From contig CAKQMD010000003.1 of assembly GCA_934254925.1 (NCBI GenBank), forward strand, positions 1 through 64,000: a DNA stretch of 64,000 nucleotides, written 5' to 3'. The notes beneath the pieces are model-generated. The model was not told where the DNA came from and did not search any database. It worked only from the letters and a program-made list of their open reading frames with translations. The translations under genes were made by a program, and so were the position numbers. Of this stretch, positions 1-8,265 are shown one piece after another. The first letter of the stretch is position 1, and the number at the start of each line of letters is the position of its first letter. The stretch comes from an uncultured Alphaproteobacteria bacterium. Lineage in GTDB: Bacteria; Pseudomonadota; Alphaproteobacteria; RF32; CAG-239.

Positions 1-126
1 CTCACGCTTGCCGACATGAACGAAGAATCGGCCAACATGCTGGCTCTGCAAACCAGGCAACAATTGGCGGTCAATTCCCTGTCGCTTGCTTCTCAGGCCA
101 GCCAATCGATTCTTAAATTGTTTTGA
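1..126 (+). CDS. Flagellin, C-terminal end only (cut by window edge)
   Basis: The first 41 codons read through to a TGA and encode the tail of a flagellin, ending in SQSILKLF. The segment is almost identical in protein sequence to the end of the flagellin encoded on the other strand at 30315-32150; both carry NEESANMLALQTRQQLAVNS. This is the conserved C-terminal D0 helix that packs in the filament core. The start and central domain lie outside the window. The last 14 bases overlap the end of the convergent ELM1-family gene. The family assignment is sure; whether the gene is intact cannot be judged. Confidence 0.85.
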   Translation, partial: LTLADMNEESANMLALQTRQQLAVNSLSLASQASQSILKLF

Positions 127-1084
127 TTTTTTCCGCAATAAAGCCGGCAGCGTCAAGTCTTTGTTTGGGCTGAAATTCTTTGGCGTCTGCTGCCTCCAAG
201 GCACAGGCGTAATTTCCGGCCAACAGGCTGTCGACAAAGCGATGATGTTTAGGAAACAGCCAATTCTCGCCGCGGAAGATCAAAACGGGTTTTCCCGTGC
301 CGCAAGCTTCGCTGCACATGGAAACCGTATCGCCGGTAACGATGATTTGATCGGCGCAGGCCAAAAAGCCCATATAAGGATTCTCTTTGTTTTCTCCCCA
401 CCAAAAAGTATAAGAAGGGATGTCTTTCAGGGCATTTTTCAAAATCTTTTCCGCTGCAGCGCCTGTGCGACGGGAGGAAGTGATCAACAAGGCCCCGCCG
501 ACGTCGTTTTTAAATTGCAAGACTTCTTGCGCCAGCCGTTTGGCATTTTCTTCGGAAAAGGGGCGGTCTTTAATGGCGCCGCCGATGATCAGCGTTGTCA
601 GCGGCCGCGGCAAATCGGCAAAAACCGGCGCCCAGCGGGCTTCGGCTTCGTTCAGAGCTTTAGCTGTCGTGCGGTGAGGACAACCGGTAATATAAACCGC
701 CCGATTCCCGACTTTTTTATGCCGGTCATGCTCGGGTATAATTAACAAATCAAAGTCTTTCAAACCGCATTTTCCTGGATGCATCAGCTGAATAATCTTG
801 CTTTTGCCTTTGGATTTTTTTTTGATCCAACGGGCAATCGGCGCCGTCCGGCGGCTGATGGACAAGATCAGGTCGGGAAAAGGAGCGTTGAAATCGTCGC
901 TGGCCTTTTTGTTGAGCCCGACCAGAGAGGCCCCTTTGAAAATGTTCGGTAACCGCGCCAAACGGGTATAGACGATGTTTTTTTCCTCAATGTCATAAGT
1001 GTCGTCGAGCGCTGCAATAATGCCGCGGGCTTGTCCCACGCTTCCCTTGCGGTCATCCATCAAGGTCCAGATAGTTTTTTTCAT
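113..1084 (-). CDS. ELM1-family protein (mitochondrial fission ELM1-like, DUF1022)
   Basis: This 323-residue protein resembles the bacterial ELM1/DUF1022 family, whose founding plant member is linked to mitochondrial fission. The bacterial proteins have a GT-B glycosyltransferase-like fold and no settled reaction. Family-like features are the N-terminal segment WTLMDDRKGSVGQARG (residues 6-21), a central LIIGGAIKD, and a C-terminal VTGDTVSMCSEACGTGKPV that looks like a nucleotide-sugar-binding loop. There is no signal peptide or membrane helix, so it is probably cytoplasmic or peripheral. It is convergent with the flagellin tail, and its stop codon lies in antisense to the last codons of that gene. 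Its role is unknown. Confidence 0.8.
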   Translation of the reverse strand: MKKTIWTLMDDRKGSVGQARGIIAALDDTYDIEEKNIVYTRLARLPNIFKGASLVGLNKKASDDFNAPFPDLILSISRRTAPIARWIKKKSKGKSKIIQLMHPGKCGLKDFDLLIIPEHDRHKKVGNRAVYITGCPHRTTAKALNEAEARWAPVFADLPRPLTTLIIGGAIKDRPFSEENAKRLAQEVLQFKNDVGGALLITSSRRTGAAAEKILKNALKDIPSYTFWWGENKENPYMGFLACADQIIVTGDTVSMCSEACGTGKPVLIFRGENWLFPKHHRFVDSLLAGNYACALEAADAKEFQPKQRLDAAGFIAEKIKTI

Positions 1085-1188
1085 GTTTGATAACTCAAAA
1101 AATTAATGGTAATGCGATTCGAATATGTTTAGTATATATTTAATCGACGCAAACACAACAACTTAATCGATTTTTCAGCGGGGGTTTC

Positions 1189-1497
1189 ATGAAATATATT
1201 GCCTTTTTTGCCGTTTGGGCTGTTTATGCGCTGTTTCCCATTTCTGCCAACGCACAGTTTACCGCTCAAAATGACGCCAAATACCTTGCCACTTTAAAAG
1301 CGGTGGTAAATTACAAGATCAATGACGAAGAACATTTGAATGATGTTGAATCTTTGCGGCAGAATCAAAGGTTTAATCAACAATTGCAAAGAATGTTGAA
1401 CAAACTGGACAACCGGCGAACCAAAAACTCGACCAACCGGCAGGTTCTGCAGATCTTGGAAAAGGCCGGCGAAGACATATACAAGCTTTTGGATTAA
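1189..1497 (+). CDS. Small exported protein of unknown function
   Basis: This encodes 102 residues with a clear Sec signal peptide (about residues 1-22, hydrophobic core then SANA|Q). The rest is a charged, mostly helical mature part of about 80 residues rich in Asn, Gln and Lys. A GC-rich purine stretch (GCGGGGG) lies upstream of the ATG. An AT-rich stretch containing TATATT at 1135-1140, in the divergent gap with the ELM1 gene, could hold the promoter, but no good -35 box is placed 17 bases upstream. I recognise no family. The signal peptide and spacing support a real periplasmic protein. Confidence 0.6.
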   Translation: MKYIAFFAVWAVYALFPISANAQFTAQNDAKYLATLKAVVNYKINDEEHLNDVESLRQNQRFNQQLQRMLNKLDNRRTKNSTNRQVLQILEKAGEDIYKLLD

Positions 1498-1555
1498 TTA
1501 TTGTTTAAGGAAAAACTGTTATTTTAATTTCAAACAAACTTAAAAGGACCGGCCC

Positions 1556-1765
1556 ATGGTTGAACTTGCCTCTTTTCCTGAAGTGAAAGCGCCGCTTTAC
1601 GAACATCTCCTGCAAATGCGCGATAAAGTGGTTGAAATAAAGTCTGCCGGAGCTTCCGGCTATGTTTATGTTGAAGGGATCACCCCGCCTCGGCTGATTC
1701 TTGAACAAGAAAAAGACACCTTGTCGTCGCCGGCTCCGAAAAGCCTGAAGGAGAAGCTTTTATGA
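1556..1765 (+). CDS. Small hypothetical protein
   Basis: This is a 69-residue reading frame starting at ATG behind a purine stretch (AAAAGGA). It has no signal peptide or membrane helix and no recognised motif. Its end overlaps the start of the next lipoprotein gene by four bases (ATGA), a usual sign of translational coupling and the main argument that this frame is real. The opposite strand also has open frames here, but they lack a comparable context. Function unknown. Confidence 0.5.
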   Translation: MVELASFPEVKAPLYEHLLQMRDKVVEIKSAGASGYVYVEGITPPRLILEQEKDTLSSPAPKSLKEKLL

Positions 1766-2070
1766 AAAAGTTCTTTGTTTTGCTGTTGCTGGGACTGACG
1801 GCGGCTTGTACTGCCGTAACAACCGATTCTCCGCAGGAAGAGGTTTTGTATTTCAACCCCGACTTTAACAAATATGCCCAAAACGTAACCGTGGTAAAGG
1901 CTGATGCCGTCGAAGTTGTTTATGAATACAAAAATATTCGCGTTGACGAATTAGCCGCTTTGGCCGCGCTTTATTGTCAGGAACAAAACGATCGACGTGC
2001 CCGTCTTTACGAAATCACTCTGCACAAGAACAACGCCCGTCGTGCCACGTTTGTTTGCGAGAATTATTAA
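1762..2070 (+). CDS. Small lipoprotein
   Basis: This encodes 102 residues beginning with a type II signal peptide: MKK, a Leu-rich core and the lipobox LTAAC, giving Cys16 as the lipidated residue. The mature part of about 87 residues holds two further cysteines (CQEQN and FVCENY) that might form a disulfide in the periplasm. It is translationally coupled to the 69-residue gene before it. It belongs to no family I can name. The residue after the lipid-bearing Cys is Thr, so outer-membrane sorting is more likely than retention in the inner membrane. Confidence 0.65.
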   Translation: MKKFFVLLLLGLTAACTAVTTDSPQEEVLYFNPDFNKYAQNVTVVKADAVEVVYEYKNIRVDELAALAALYCQEQNDRRARLYEITLHKNNARRATFVCENY

Positions 2071-2138
2071 GCTTGCAAAGGCCGTTGCTGCTGCCTATAT
2101 AAATGTGAGAGCATTTTAACCTTTTTGAAGATGAAAAA

Positions 2139-3080
2139 ATGGATAAAAATTTATATCATGTTTTAGGAGTTTCCAAAGACGCCGGCGAGGCCGAAATCAA
2201 ATCCGCATATCGCAAATTGGCGCGCAAATATCATCCCGACGTCAACAAGGACAATCCGCAGGCAGCCGACAAGTTTAAAGAAATTTCCGCGGCTTATGAT
2301 ATTTTGGGCGATAAGGAAAAAAGAAAAAAATATGATAACAATGAAATAGATTCTGAAGGAAAACCGACGGGCTTTGGCGCCGGATTCGGCGGTGGAACCA
2401 GCGGCAGCGGCGGTTATTATCGCTATAGCGGCGGCAATCCTTTTGGTAGTGGCCGCGCCGAAAGTTTTGATTTTTCCTCAATCTTTGGTGAAGATATTTT
2501 TTCCCAATTTAGCGGCGGCGCTTCCGGTGGCGGGTTTCAGGGCTTTGGCGGCAGTGCACGACGTCCCCGCAAGGGTGAGGATATTGCCTATACCATGAAG
2601 CTTGATTTCCTGGCGGCAGCGCGAGGAGAAGACCAAACCGTGTCCATCAACGGCAAGAGCATCAGCGTCAAAATTCCTGCCGGGACGACGGATGGCCAAA
2701 CTTTACGCCTCAAAGGCTTGGGGCAGCCGAGTTTTAACGGTGGTCCGGCCGGCGATGTGCTGATTACCATGAATGTCGGAAAGCATCCTTATTTTACGGC
2801 GGACGGACTCAATATCCTTCTAGATCTGCCGATCAGCATGAAGGAGGCCGTCCTCGGCGCCAAAGTGACGGTTCCTACCATTTCCGGCAAAGTGGCGGTG
2901 ACTATTCCTCCTTATTCTTCCGGCGGGGAAAAACTGCGCCTGAAAGGCAAGGGGATTAAAAGCAAACAAAGCCAAGGCGACGAAATTGTCACCTTGAAAA
3001 TCGTGGCGCCAAAAAACAAAAACGCCGCTTTGGAACAAGCCTTTGCTGCAATGCCTGATGAAAACGTACGGAGTTTTTAA
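2139..3080 (+). CDS. cbpA: CbpA-type DnaJ cochaperone
   Basis: This 313-residue Hsp40 acts with DnaK to stimulate its ATPase and deliver substrates. The J domain occupies residues 1-70 with the HPD motif at 32-34. A Gly/Phe/Ser-rich linker follows (about 75-135), then two C-terminal substrate-binding beta domains (about 145-300). There is no CxxCxGxG zinc-finger region, which separates it from DnaJ and places it with CbpA/DjlA-type class B proteins. CbpA in Escherichia coli also binds curved DNA; that activity is not visible here. The stop codon overlaps the start of the next gene (TAATG), suggesting coupled translation. Confidence 0.88.
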   Translation: MDKNLYHVLGVSKDAGEAEIKSAYRKLARKYHPDVNKDNPQAADKFKEISAAYDILGDKEKRKKYDNNEIDSEGKPTGFGAGFGGGTSGSGGYYRYSGGNPFGSGRAESFDFSSIFGEDIFSQFSGGASGGGFQGFGGSARRPRKGEDIAYTMKLDFLAAARGEDQTVSINGKSISVKIPAGTTDGQTLRLKGLGQPSFNGGPAGDVLITMNVGKHPYFTADGLNILLDLPISMKEAVLGAKVTVPTISGKVAVTIPPYSSGGEKLRLKGKGIKSKQSQGDEIVTLKIVAPKNKNAALEQAFAAMPDENVRSF

Positions 3081-3640
3081 TGCTGTTGGACGCCCTCAAA
3101 GACTTTAGTTGGTACAACGAACCTGAGGATGTCCGTTTTAACGATTCCGGCATGGAAGTTACCACGCATGCCTGCACAGATTTTTGGCAATCTGCCGCTC
3201 ATAAATTTCATCGCGACAACGCCCATTTCTTTTTCACACCCTGCCCGGGAGATTTCAAAATACAGGTGCAGTGGCGTTTTGAAGACCTTTCTCCCGGAGA
3301 TCAGGCGGGGATCATGCTGCGCCGAGACAACCTTAATTGGTTTAAAGGAGCGGTCGTCAAAGAGAAAAACGGCCGTTTTGCCGTCGCATCTTCGCTGACG
3401 CGCAACGGTTATTCCGATTGGAGTTCTTTTGAGCTGGTACAGTCGCCGGTGAACCTGAGCTTCAGCCTTCAAAATCGCGGTGGAGATTGTCGTTGCGGTT
3501 TTTCCTTTGCCGGGCAGGAAGCGCGTTTGCTGCGTTTATTTTATCTTGACGGAGACTTAAAGGCCGGCGCTTATTTGGCCGGTCCGGAAAATTCTTTTTC
3601 GGCCGTTTTGAGCCGCTTGGATTTTACCCCTCTTAAATAA
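3080..3640 (+). CDS. DUF1349-family protein (concanavalin A-like fold)
   Basis: This 186-residue soluble protein has the look of the DUF1349 family, a concanavalin A-like beta sandwich. Supporting segments are an N-terminal FSWYNEP, a central DQAGIMLRRDNLNWFKGAV and a late YLAGPENS, all at places typical for the family. Proteins of this type are often annotated as regulators of unknown target or as carbohydrate-binding-like. It is translationally coupled to the cbpA gene and followed after 10 bases by an exported nitroreductase gene, so the three probably share a transcript. No catalytic residues can be assigned. Confidence 0.7.
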   Translation: MLLDALKDFSWYNEPEDVRFNDSGMEVTTHACTDFWQSAAHKFHRDNAHFFFTPCPGDFKIQVQWRFEDLSPGDQAGIMLRRDNLNWFKGAVVKEKNGRFAVASSLTRNGYSDWSSFELVQSPVNLSFSLQNRGGDCRCGFSFAGQEARLLRLFYLDGDLKAGAYLAGPENSFSAVLSRLDFTPLK

Positions 3641-3650
3641 GGAGAAGTCA

Positions 3651-4244
3651 ATGCTTAAATTATGTTTAGCCTTGTTATCAATCTTGACCATGGAGACGGC
3701 GATGGCTGCAGAGATTCAAAAACTTCCCGCCCCGGAGACAACCGGAGGCAAGCCGCTGATGTCCGCATTGTCCGAACGACGTTCGACAAAGGAGTTTGCG
3801 GCCGATAAAAGCATAGATGACCAAACTTTGAGCGAAATCCTTTGGGCGGCGTACGGCGTCAATCGTCCGGACGGCCGACGGACGATACCCACCGCCATGA
3901 ATGAACAAAATTTACAAATTTACGTGCTCAAAGCTGATGGTGCCTGGCTTTATGAGGCGACGGACAATTCTCTGCGGCAAATCACAGAAAAAGATCTTCG
4001 CCCCTTGCTTAACGCGCAAAGCTATATGGCTGCGGCGCCGCTGAGTTTGGTATATGCCGCCAAACCGGATCGATTTGGTGCCATGCATGCCGGGTCGGCT
4101 TATCAAAATGTCGGATTATACGCGGCTTCCCGCGGGTTAGGCAACGTTGTTCGTGCCTATTATGATCAAGAGGCTCTGGCCAAAGCCTTGGAGCTTCCGA
4201 CGGATAATGTTCTCATATCTCAAACGCTGGGTTGGCCCAAATAG
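3651..4244 (+). CDS. Exported nitroreductase-fold protein (SagB-like)
   Basis: This 197-residue protein has a signal peptide (about residues 1-19, ending AMA|A) followed by one nitroreductase domain. The family start ALSERRSTKEF (about 38-48) is present, and so are the LSEILWAAYGVN segment and a C-terminal region ending in GWPK. Nitroreductases bind FMN and use NAD(P)H; an exported member would need cofactor loading before or after export, which is unusual. SagB/ThcOx-type members oxidise azoline peptides, but no cyclodehydratase partner is nearby. The ATG is preceded by GGAGAAG at a good distance. Confidence 0.75.
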   Translation: MLKLCLALLSILTMETAMAAEIQKLPAPETTGGKPLMSALSERRSTKEFAADKSIDDQTLSEILWAAYGVNRPDGRRTIPTAMNEQNLQIYVLKADGAWLYEATDNSLRQITEKDLRPLLNAQSYMAAAPLSLVYAAKPDRFGAMHAGSAYQNVGLYAASRGLGNVVRAYYDQEALAKALELPTDNVLISQTLGWPK

Positions 4245-4279
4245 TTGTTTATCCTCCTAAACTACAAAGGAATTAGATC

Positions 4280-5662
4280 ATGACAATATTGAACGCCACA
4301 TTAAAAAAACGCCATTTTTGGCTTTATATAATCGCTGTCGTCGCTTCTTTGGGCGGTCTCCTGTCCGGCTTTGATACCGGGGTCATTTCCGGAGCGCTGT
4401 TGTTTATCAACGAAACCTGGAACATGACGCCGCTCGAGCAGGGATGGATAACCAGTTCGGCGCTTGTCGGCGCGGTGATCGGTGCGGCTTTCAATGGCTT
4501 TCTGTCGGATTTTTACGGTCGCAAAAAGATCATCGTTGCCACCGGTATCATTTTTGCATTAGGCTCTGTGATGTGCGCTTATGCCGCGTCTCCCTTGGGA
4601 CTGATGCTCTCCCGTCTGGTGATTGGCTTGGCCGTCGGAATGGTTAACTTTGTCGTGCCGCTCTATTTGTCAGAAATTGCGCCGCAAAAGATTCGCGGCA
4701 TGTTGGTTTCTTTGTTTCAGCTGGCAATCACCGCCGGCATTTTGTTTTCCTATCTCATCAACCGGGTTTTTGCCAATGCCGAATTCAACTGGCGTTGGAT
4801 GCTCGGCGCCGGGCTGATTCCGGCTCTGATTCTTTTGGTTGGAATTGCTTTCCTCGGAGATACCCCGCGTTGGCTGATCAGCAAAAGGCGCGAAAAGGAG
4901 GCCAAAGAGATTTTCTTAAAAATCAATCCTGAAGACGACGTCAAAAAGCACATTGCCGAAATCCGCTCAACGATAGAAACTTCAACGGGACAGCAGGGGC
5001 CGAAATTTCAAAAATGGATGCTGATGCCTGTTTTTGTAGGCATTGGCATGATGTTTATGCAGATTTGTGTCGGCATCAACACGATCATTTATTACAGCCC
5101 CACAATTTTCAAATTTGCCGGTTTCAACTCAAACATCAGCGCAATTTATGCCACCATCGGCATTGGTGTCGTAAACTTTTTTATGACCTTGGTTGCCATT
5201 GCCTTTGCAGACCGTTGGGGTCGCAAGCCACTGTTATACGTGGGGTTGTGGGGAATCCTCGTTGCCCTGAGCGGTTTGGGCACGGCTTTTTATTTTGCCG
5301 ATTGGCTGGGCGAAAATTTAAGATGGATAGCCGTTGGCAGCCTGTTGTTGTACATCGCCTGTTTTGCCATGAGCCTCGGCCCGATCGGCTGGATCATGGT
5401 TTCAGAAATTCTGCCGTTGAAAATCAGGGGTTTTGCCATGAGCCTGTGCACAGCGGCCAATTTTGGCTTTAACTTTGTTGTGGTTTTGAGCTTTTTGCCG
5501 TTGGTCAATTCGATCGGCGAAGCCTATACCTTCTGGATTTATGCAGCAATAGCCGTTTTGTGCCTGTTCTTTACCTATTTCTTCGTTCCCGAGACCAAGG
5601 GAATTTCTTTGGAGCAAATTGAAAGAAACTGGCAAAACAAAGTTCCCGCCCGCAAATTTTAG
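4280..5662 (+). CDS. Sugar porter, major facilitator superfamily (XylE/GalP-like)
   Basis: This 460-residue inner-membrane protein has twelve predicted helices. Sugar-porter signatures are in the right order: GFDTGVISGALLFI in helix 1, DFYGRKKI after helix 2, DTPRWLISKRR after helix 6, GINTIIYYSPTIF in helix 7, DRWGRKPLL after helix 8 and PETKGISLEQIE at the C-terminus. These belong to proton-coupled sugar symporters such as XylE, GalP and AraE. The Gln pair usually seen at the start of helix 7 is Met-Gln here, which may alter specificity. The substrate cannot be read from sequence. A strong terminator follows directly. Confidence 0.9.
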   Translation: MTILNATLKKRHFWLYIIAVVASLGGLLSGFDTGVISGALLFINETWNMTPLEQGWITSSALVGAVIGAAFNGFLSDFYGRKKIIVATGIIFALGSVMCAYAASPLGLMLSRLVIGLAVGMVNFVVPLYLSEIAPQKIRGMLVSLFQLAITAGILFSYLINRVFANAEFNWRWMLGAGLIPALILLVGIAFLGDTPRWLISKRREKEAKEIFLKINPEDDVKKHIAEIRSTIETSTGQQGPKFQKWMLMPVFVGIGMMFMQICVGINTIIYYSPTIFKFAGFNSNISAIYATIGIGVVNFFMTLVAIAFADRWGRKPLLYVGLWGILVALSGLGTAFYFADWLGENLRWIAVGSLLLYIACFAMSLGPIGWIMVSEILPLKIRGFAMSLCTAANFGFNFVVVLSFLPLVNSIGEAYTFWIYAAIAVLCLFFTYFFVPETKGISLEQIERNWQNKVPARKF

Positions 5663-5669
5663 CGAAATG

Positions 5670-5702
5670 AAAAAATCCCGGAAAATCAATCCGGGATTTT
5701 TT
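5670..5702. terminator. Bidirectional intrinsic terminator
   Basis: An AATCCCGG / CCGGGATT stem with a short A-rich loop is flanked by an A tract on the left and a T tract on the right. It can therefore stop transcription from the sugar porter gene on the plus strand and from the TM1266-type gene on the minus strand. Confidence 0.85.
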
Positions 5703-5715
5703 GACTGACGTCAGC

Positions 5716-5973
5716 TTATTCCTCTGAGTTGCAGCCGGCATAAGCCGTCTTGATGCTGACACCGTTTAAATGGCCGATCGTTTCGGCAAGCTTGTTAATA
5801 ACCTCCAGCGGCGCGTCTAAGACAATGCTGATGACGTGAAGGTTTTTTGCACGATAAGGCAGGCCCATCCGCCCAATGATATAGGTGTTGTGTTCATGCA
5901 GAATTTTGTTCAGTTCGGGAACTGAAGCCATGTTTTCGACAATGATACCGACAATTGCCACTTTTGTTTCCAT
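5716..5973 (-). CDS. TM1266-family putative regulator of iron-only hydrogenase system
   Basis: This 85-residue ACT-like protein matches the small TM1266 family. The ferredoxin-like fold is suggested by KVAIVGIIVEN, the loop MASVPELNKIL, IIGRMGLPY and the end GVSIKTAYAG. Members are usually encoded beside [FeFe]-hydrogenase maturation genes and are presumed regulators; no hydrogenase gene is in the window. I place the start at the ATG at 5973 because AAGGAG sits about seven bases upstream; a GTG two codons earlier is too close to that site. It ends in the shared terminator with the sugar porter. Confidence 0.82.
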   Translation of the reverse strand: METKVAIVGIIVENMASVPELNKILHEHNTYIIGRMGLPYRAKNLHVISIVLDAPLEVINKLAETIGHLNGVSIKTAYAGCNSEE

Positions 5974-6072
5974 AAGCACTCTCCTTGTAACTGATTAGTA
6001 CCTTTAATATAAAGGCAAAAACGGCAAAAATCAATTATTGTTGTTTTATTGGTAGAAAAAATGAAAAAACAC

Positions 6073-6103
6073 TTGACTTAGAGTTAACTCTAAAAAATAT
6101 ACT
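6073..6103 (+). promoter_or_regulatory. MerR-type promoter with palindromic operator
   Basis: A -35 box TTGACT (6073-6078) and a -10 box TATACT (6098-6103) are separated by 19 bases, longer than the usual 17. The spacer starts with the perfect 16-base palindrome TTAGAGTTAACTCTAA (6078-6093). This layout is the hallmark of promoters activated by MerR-family regulators, which bind the spacer and untwist it. It lies 33 bases before the ATG of the exported double-CMD gene. No MerR-family gene is seen in the window. Confidence 0.75.
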
Positions 6104-6135
6104 TCTGTCTGTAAACAAACTTTTATAGGTGTTAA

Positions 6136-6987
6136 ATGAGATTTTTAAAATATTTACTGGTTGCAAATTTGTTACTTGCTGCAACAACTGCCGTGGCGGC
6201 GGAAAAGGAGGAGGTCATGACCAGGGAACAACGTGCGGGACAAACTTACGAAGAGCTGTTTGTCGCTCCGAGGACGCCAAGTCCGACAGATCCGGAATTT
6301 ATGGATATTTTGCAAAAGCTTATTTTCGGCGAAGTGTTTTACATCGGCGATTTGGACAATAAGAACCGTGAGCTGATCACCGTTGTTTCTCTGACGACGC
6401 TGCAAACCCTGCCGCAGCTAAAAGCTCATATCAATGTGGCTCTTAACGTCGGAAACACGCCGCTTGAAATCAGGGAAGCCATTTATGGCTGCGCGCCATT
6501 CATCGGGTTTCCGCGAACGCTGAATGCCGTTGCTGTCTTTAACGAGGTTATGCAAGAAAGAGGCGTCAAGTTGCCGCTGGAAGAAGCTGCCGGTGTTACG
6601 GAAGAAGACCGCTTTGCCAAAGGAGAGGAAATCCAAAAGCATCTTTATGGTGATGAAGTCAAACAAGCAATGCAGACTTTACCCGGTGTTTATAAGAATG
6701 CTGTTCCCCGGTTGCTGACGGATTTCTGCTTCGGTGATTTTTATACCCGCAAAGGCTTGTCTCTCCGACAACGGGAACTGTTGTCTTTGGTCGTTTTGAC
6801 GGCTTTGGGCGCCGAAAAGCAGCTCAAGGCTCATATCATTGGCAATCTAAAAGCAGGCAACGACAAACAGACCATGCTGGCAGCCATGGTTCAGACCGCG
6901 CCTTACGTTGGCCTGCCCAATGTCATGAATGCCGTCAACCTGATAAAAAATGCCGATGAAAACAATTATCGGACGATTTATGAATAA
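6136..6987 (+). CDS. Exported protein with two carboxymuconolactone decarboxylase-like domains
   Basis: This 283-residue protein has a signal peptide (about 1-22, ending AVAA) followed by two CMD-fold domains, roughly residues 45-140 and 175-275. Each contains the family pattern of LDNKNRELITVVSLTTL or LSLRQRELLSLVVLTAL, then QLKAHI and a helix with APFIGFPR or APYVGLPN. CMD proteins include decarboxylases and AhpD-type peroxidase partners. The AhpD CxxC pair is missing, so that redox role is unlikely. Cytoplasmic CMD proteins are common; an exported tandem one is unusual. The promoter looks MerR-controlled, so an inducible stress or electrophile response is plausible. Confidence 0.75.
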   Translation: MRFLKYLLVANLLLAATTAVAAEKEEVMTREQRAGQTYEELFVAPRTPSPTDPEFMDILQKLIFGEVFYIGDLDNKNRELITVVSLTTLQTLPQLKAHINVALNVGNTPLEIREAIYGCAPFIGFPRTLNAVAVFNEVMQERGVKLPLEEAAGVTEEDRFAKGEEIQKHLYGDEVKQAMQTLPGVYKNAVPRLLTDFCFGDFYTRKGLSLRQRELLSLVVLTALGAEKQLKAHIIGNLKAGNDKQTMLAAMVQTAPYVGLPNVMNAVNLIKNADENNYRTIYE

Positions 6988-7102
6988 AGAAGCGGTGAAA
7001 TGAACAGCGGAAATTTTTTGAAGGCGACTTTGGCCGCGTTTTAACGTTGCCTGCCGACCGGTCTGTAAGCCGTGCGCTAATCTTGTCAAATCGGAGAAAA
7101 AC

Positions 7103-8221
7103 ATGTTGATGTGGTATATCATTCTTGCTCTTGTAATCTTGTCGACCGTTGGCGGGTTGCTTTATCTAGCCGGTCGCTTGGCAAAATTTTCCCTGCCCGA
7201 CAAAATGGCTCGCGGCGCTTCCAATCGTCAAAAAATTGTCAACCTGTCCGTTGTTTTGTTGGTTTTTGGTACCGTAGCCTGGGCGTTAAATTTGATGAAT
7301 GCGGTTGTTTGTCTGCTGCATTTTGTGTTTTTTTGGCTGTTGTGCGATGCCTTGTTTGGGATTGTCCTGCACGTTAGAAAAAAATCTTTCAAGCGCTATT
7401 ATGCCGGTTATGCCGCCGTTATTCTGAGCTTGGCATCCCTTGCCGCCGGTTGGTATTTTGACCATCATGTTTGGGCGACGTCTTATGCTTTGTCTGCCGA
7501 TAAAAAAGTAAATGATCTGCGAATTGTCCTATTTGCCGATTCCCATATCGGCACAACGTTTGATGCCGCGGGTTTTGCCAAACATATTGAAGAAATGCGG
7601 AAACAAAAGCCGGATCTTGTTGTGGTTGTCGGAGATTTTGTTGATGACGGGACAACCCGAGAAGAAATGATTGCTGCCAGCCGTGCTTTGGGAACGCTTA
7701 AAACCCCATATGGCGTCTATTTTGCCTTCGGCAATCATGACAAAGGCTATCATAATCCGGCAGCCAGAGGTTTTACCGGCGCGGACCTGATTGACGAATT
7801 GGCAAAAAACGGGGTCAAAGTTCTGCAAGACGAAGCGACGCTTGTTGCAAAAGATTTTTATATTCTCGGCCGCAAAGATTTTTCGGAAAAATTAAAAGGC
7901 AGCATCCGAGCGGAAATGAAAGATTTGGTCAAAAGCTTGGATAAGGATAAGTTTATCATCGTATTGGACCATCAGCCCAACGACTACGCCAATCAGGCCG
8001 CTGCCGAGGTTGATCTTGTTCTTTCCGGCCATACGCATGGCGGTCAGCTCTTTCCGCTAAACAAAATCGGGGAGTGGATCGGAGCCAATGACAAAACTTA
8101 TGGCCATGAGCGCCGCCGACTGACGGATTTCATTGTCACTTCCGGCCTTTCCGATTGGGCCATCAAATTCAAAACCGGTACCAAGTCGGAATTTGTTGTC
8201 ATTGATATAAAAGGAAAATAA
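7103..8221 (+). CDS. Membrane-anchored metallophosphoesterase (YkuE/YaeI-like)
   Basis: This 372-residue protein begins with four hydrophobic segments (about residues 4-24, 46-68, 70-90 and 101-120). A calcineurin-like phosphoesterase domain follows with all metal-binding blocks: ADSH (145-148), GDFVDDG (about 176), GNHD (about 210) and GHTHGGQ (about 313). Related YkuE and YaeI proteins act on lipid or envelope phosphoesters, such as UDP-diacylglucosamine-type substrates; the actual substrate here is unknown. GGAG sits seven to eight bases before the chosen ATG. Two inverted repeats downstream probably end the transcript before the convergent tRNA-Ser gene. Confidence 0.82.
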   Translation: MLMWYIILALVILSTVGGLLYLAGRLAKFSLPDKMARGASNRQKIVNLSVVLLVFGTVAWALNLMNAVVCLLHFVFFWLLCDALFGIVLHVRKKSFKRYYAGYAAVILSLASLAAGWYFDHHVWATSYALSADKKVNDLRIVLFADSHIGTTFDAAGFAKHIEEMRKQKPDLVVVVGDFVDDGTTREEMIAASRALGTLKTPYGVYFAFGNHDKGYHNPAARGFTGADLIDELAKNGVKVLQDEATLVAKDFYILGRKDFSEKLKGSIRAEMKDLVKSLDKDKFIIVLDHQPNDYANQAAAEVDLVLSGHTHGGQLFPLNKIGEWIGANDKTYGHERRRLTDFIVTSGLSDWAIKFKTGTKSEFVVIDIKGK

Positions 8222-8239
8222 GGCAATATTTTAGGAGGG

Positions 8240-8263
8240 AGCAGATCCCTCTGCTGCGTTTTT
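8240..8263 (+). terminator. Weak intrinsic terminator
   Basis: AGCAGA / TCTGCT with a TCCC loop is followed three bases later by five T residues. It lies 19 bases after the phosphoesterase stop codon. The stem is short, so termination may depend on the stronger hairpin just beyond. Confidence 0.45.
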
Positions 8264-8265
8264 CT

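Noticed and set aside
7000..7044. A 14-codon frame (starting MNSGNFLKATLAAF) between the CMD and phosphoesterase genes
   Set aside because: It is too short to support and has no clear ribosome site. It could be the remnant of a lost gene, but nothing in the sequence proves this.
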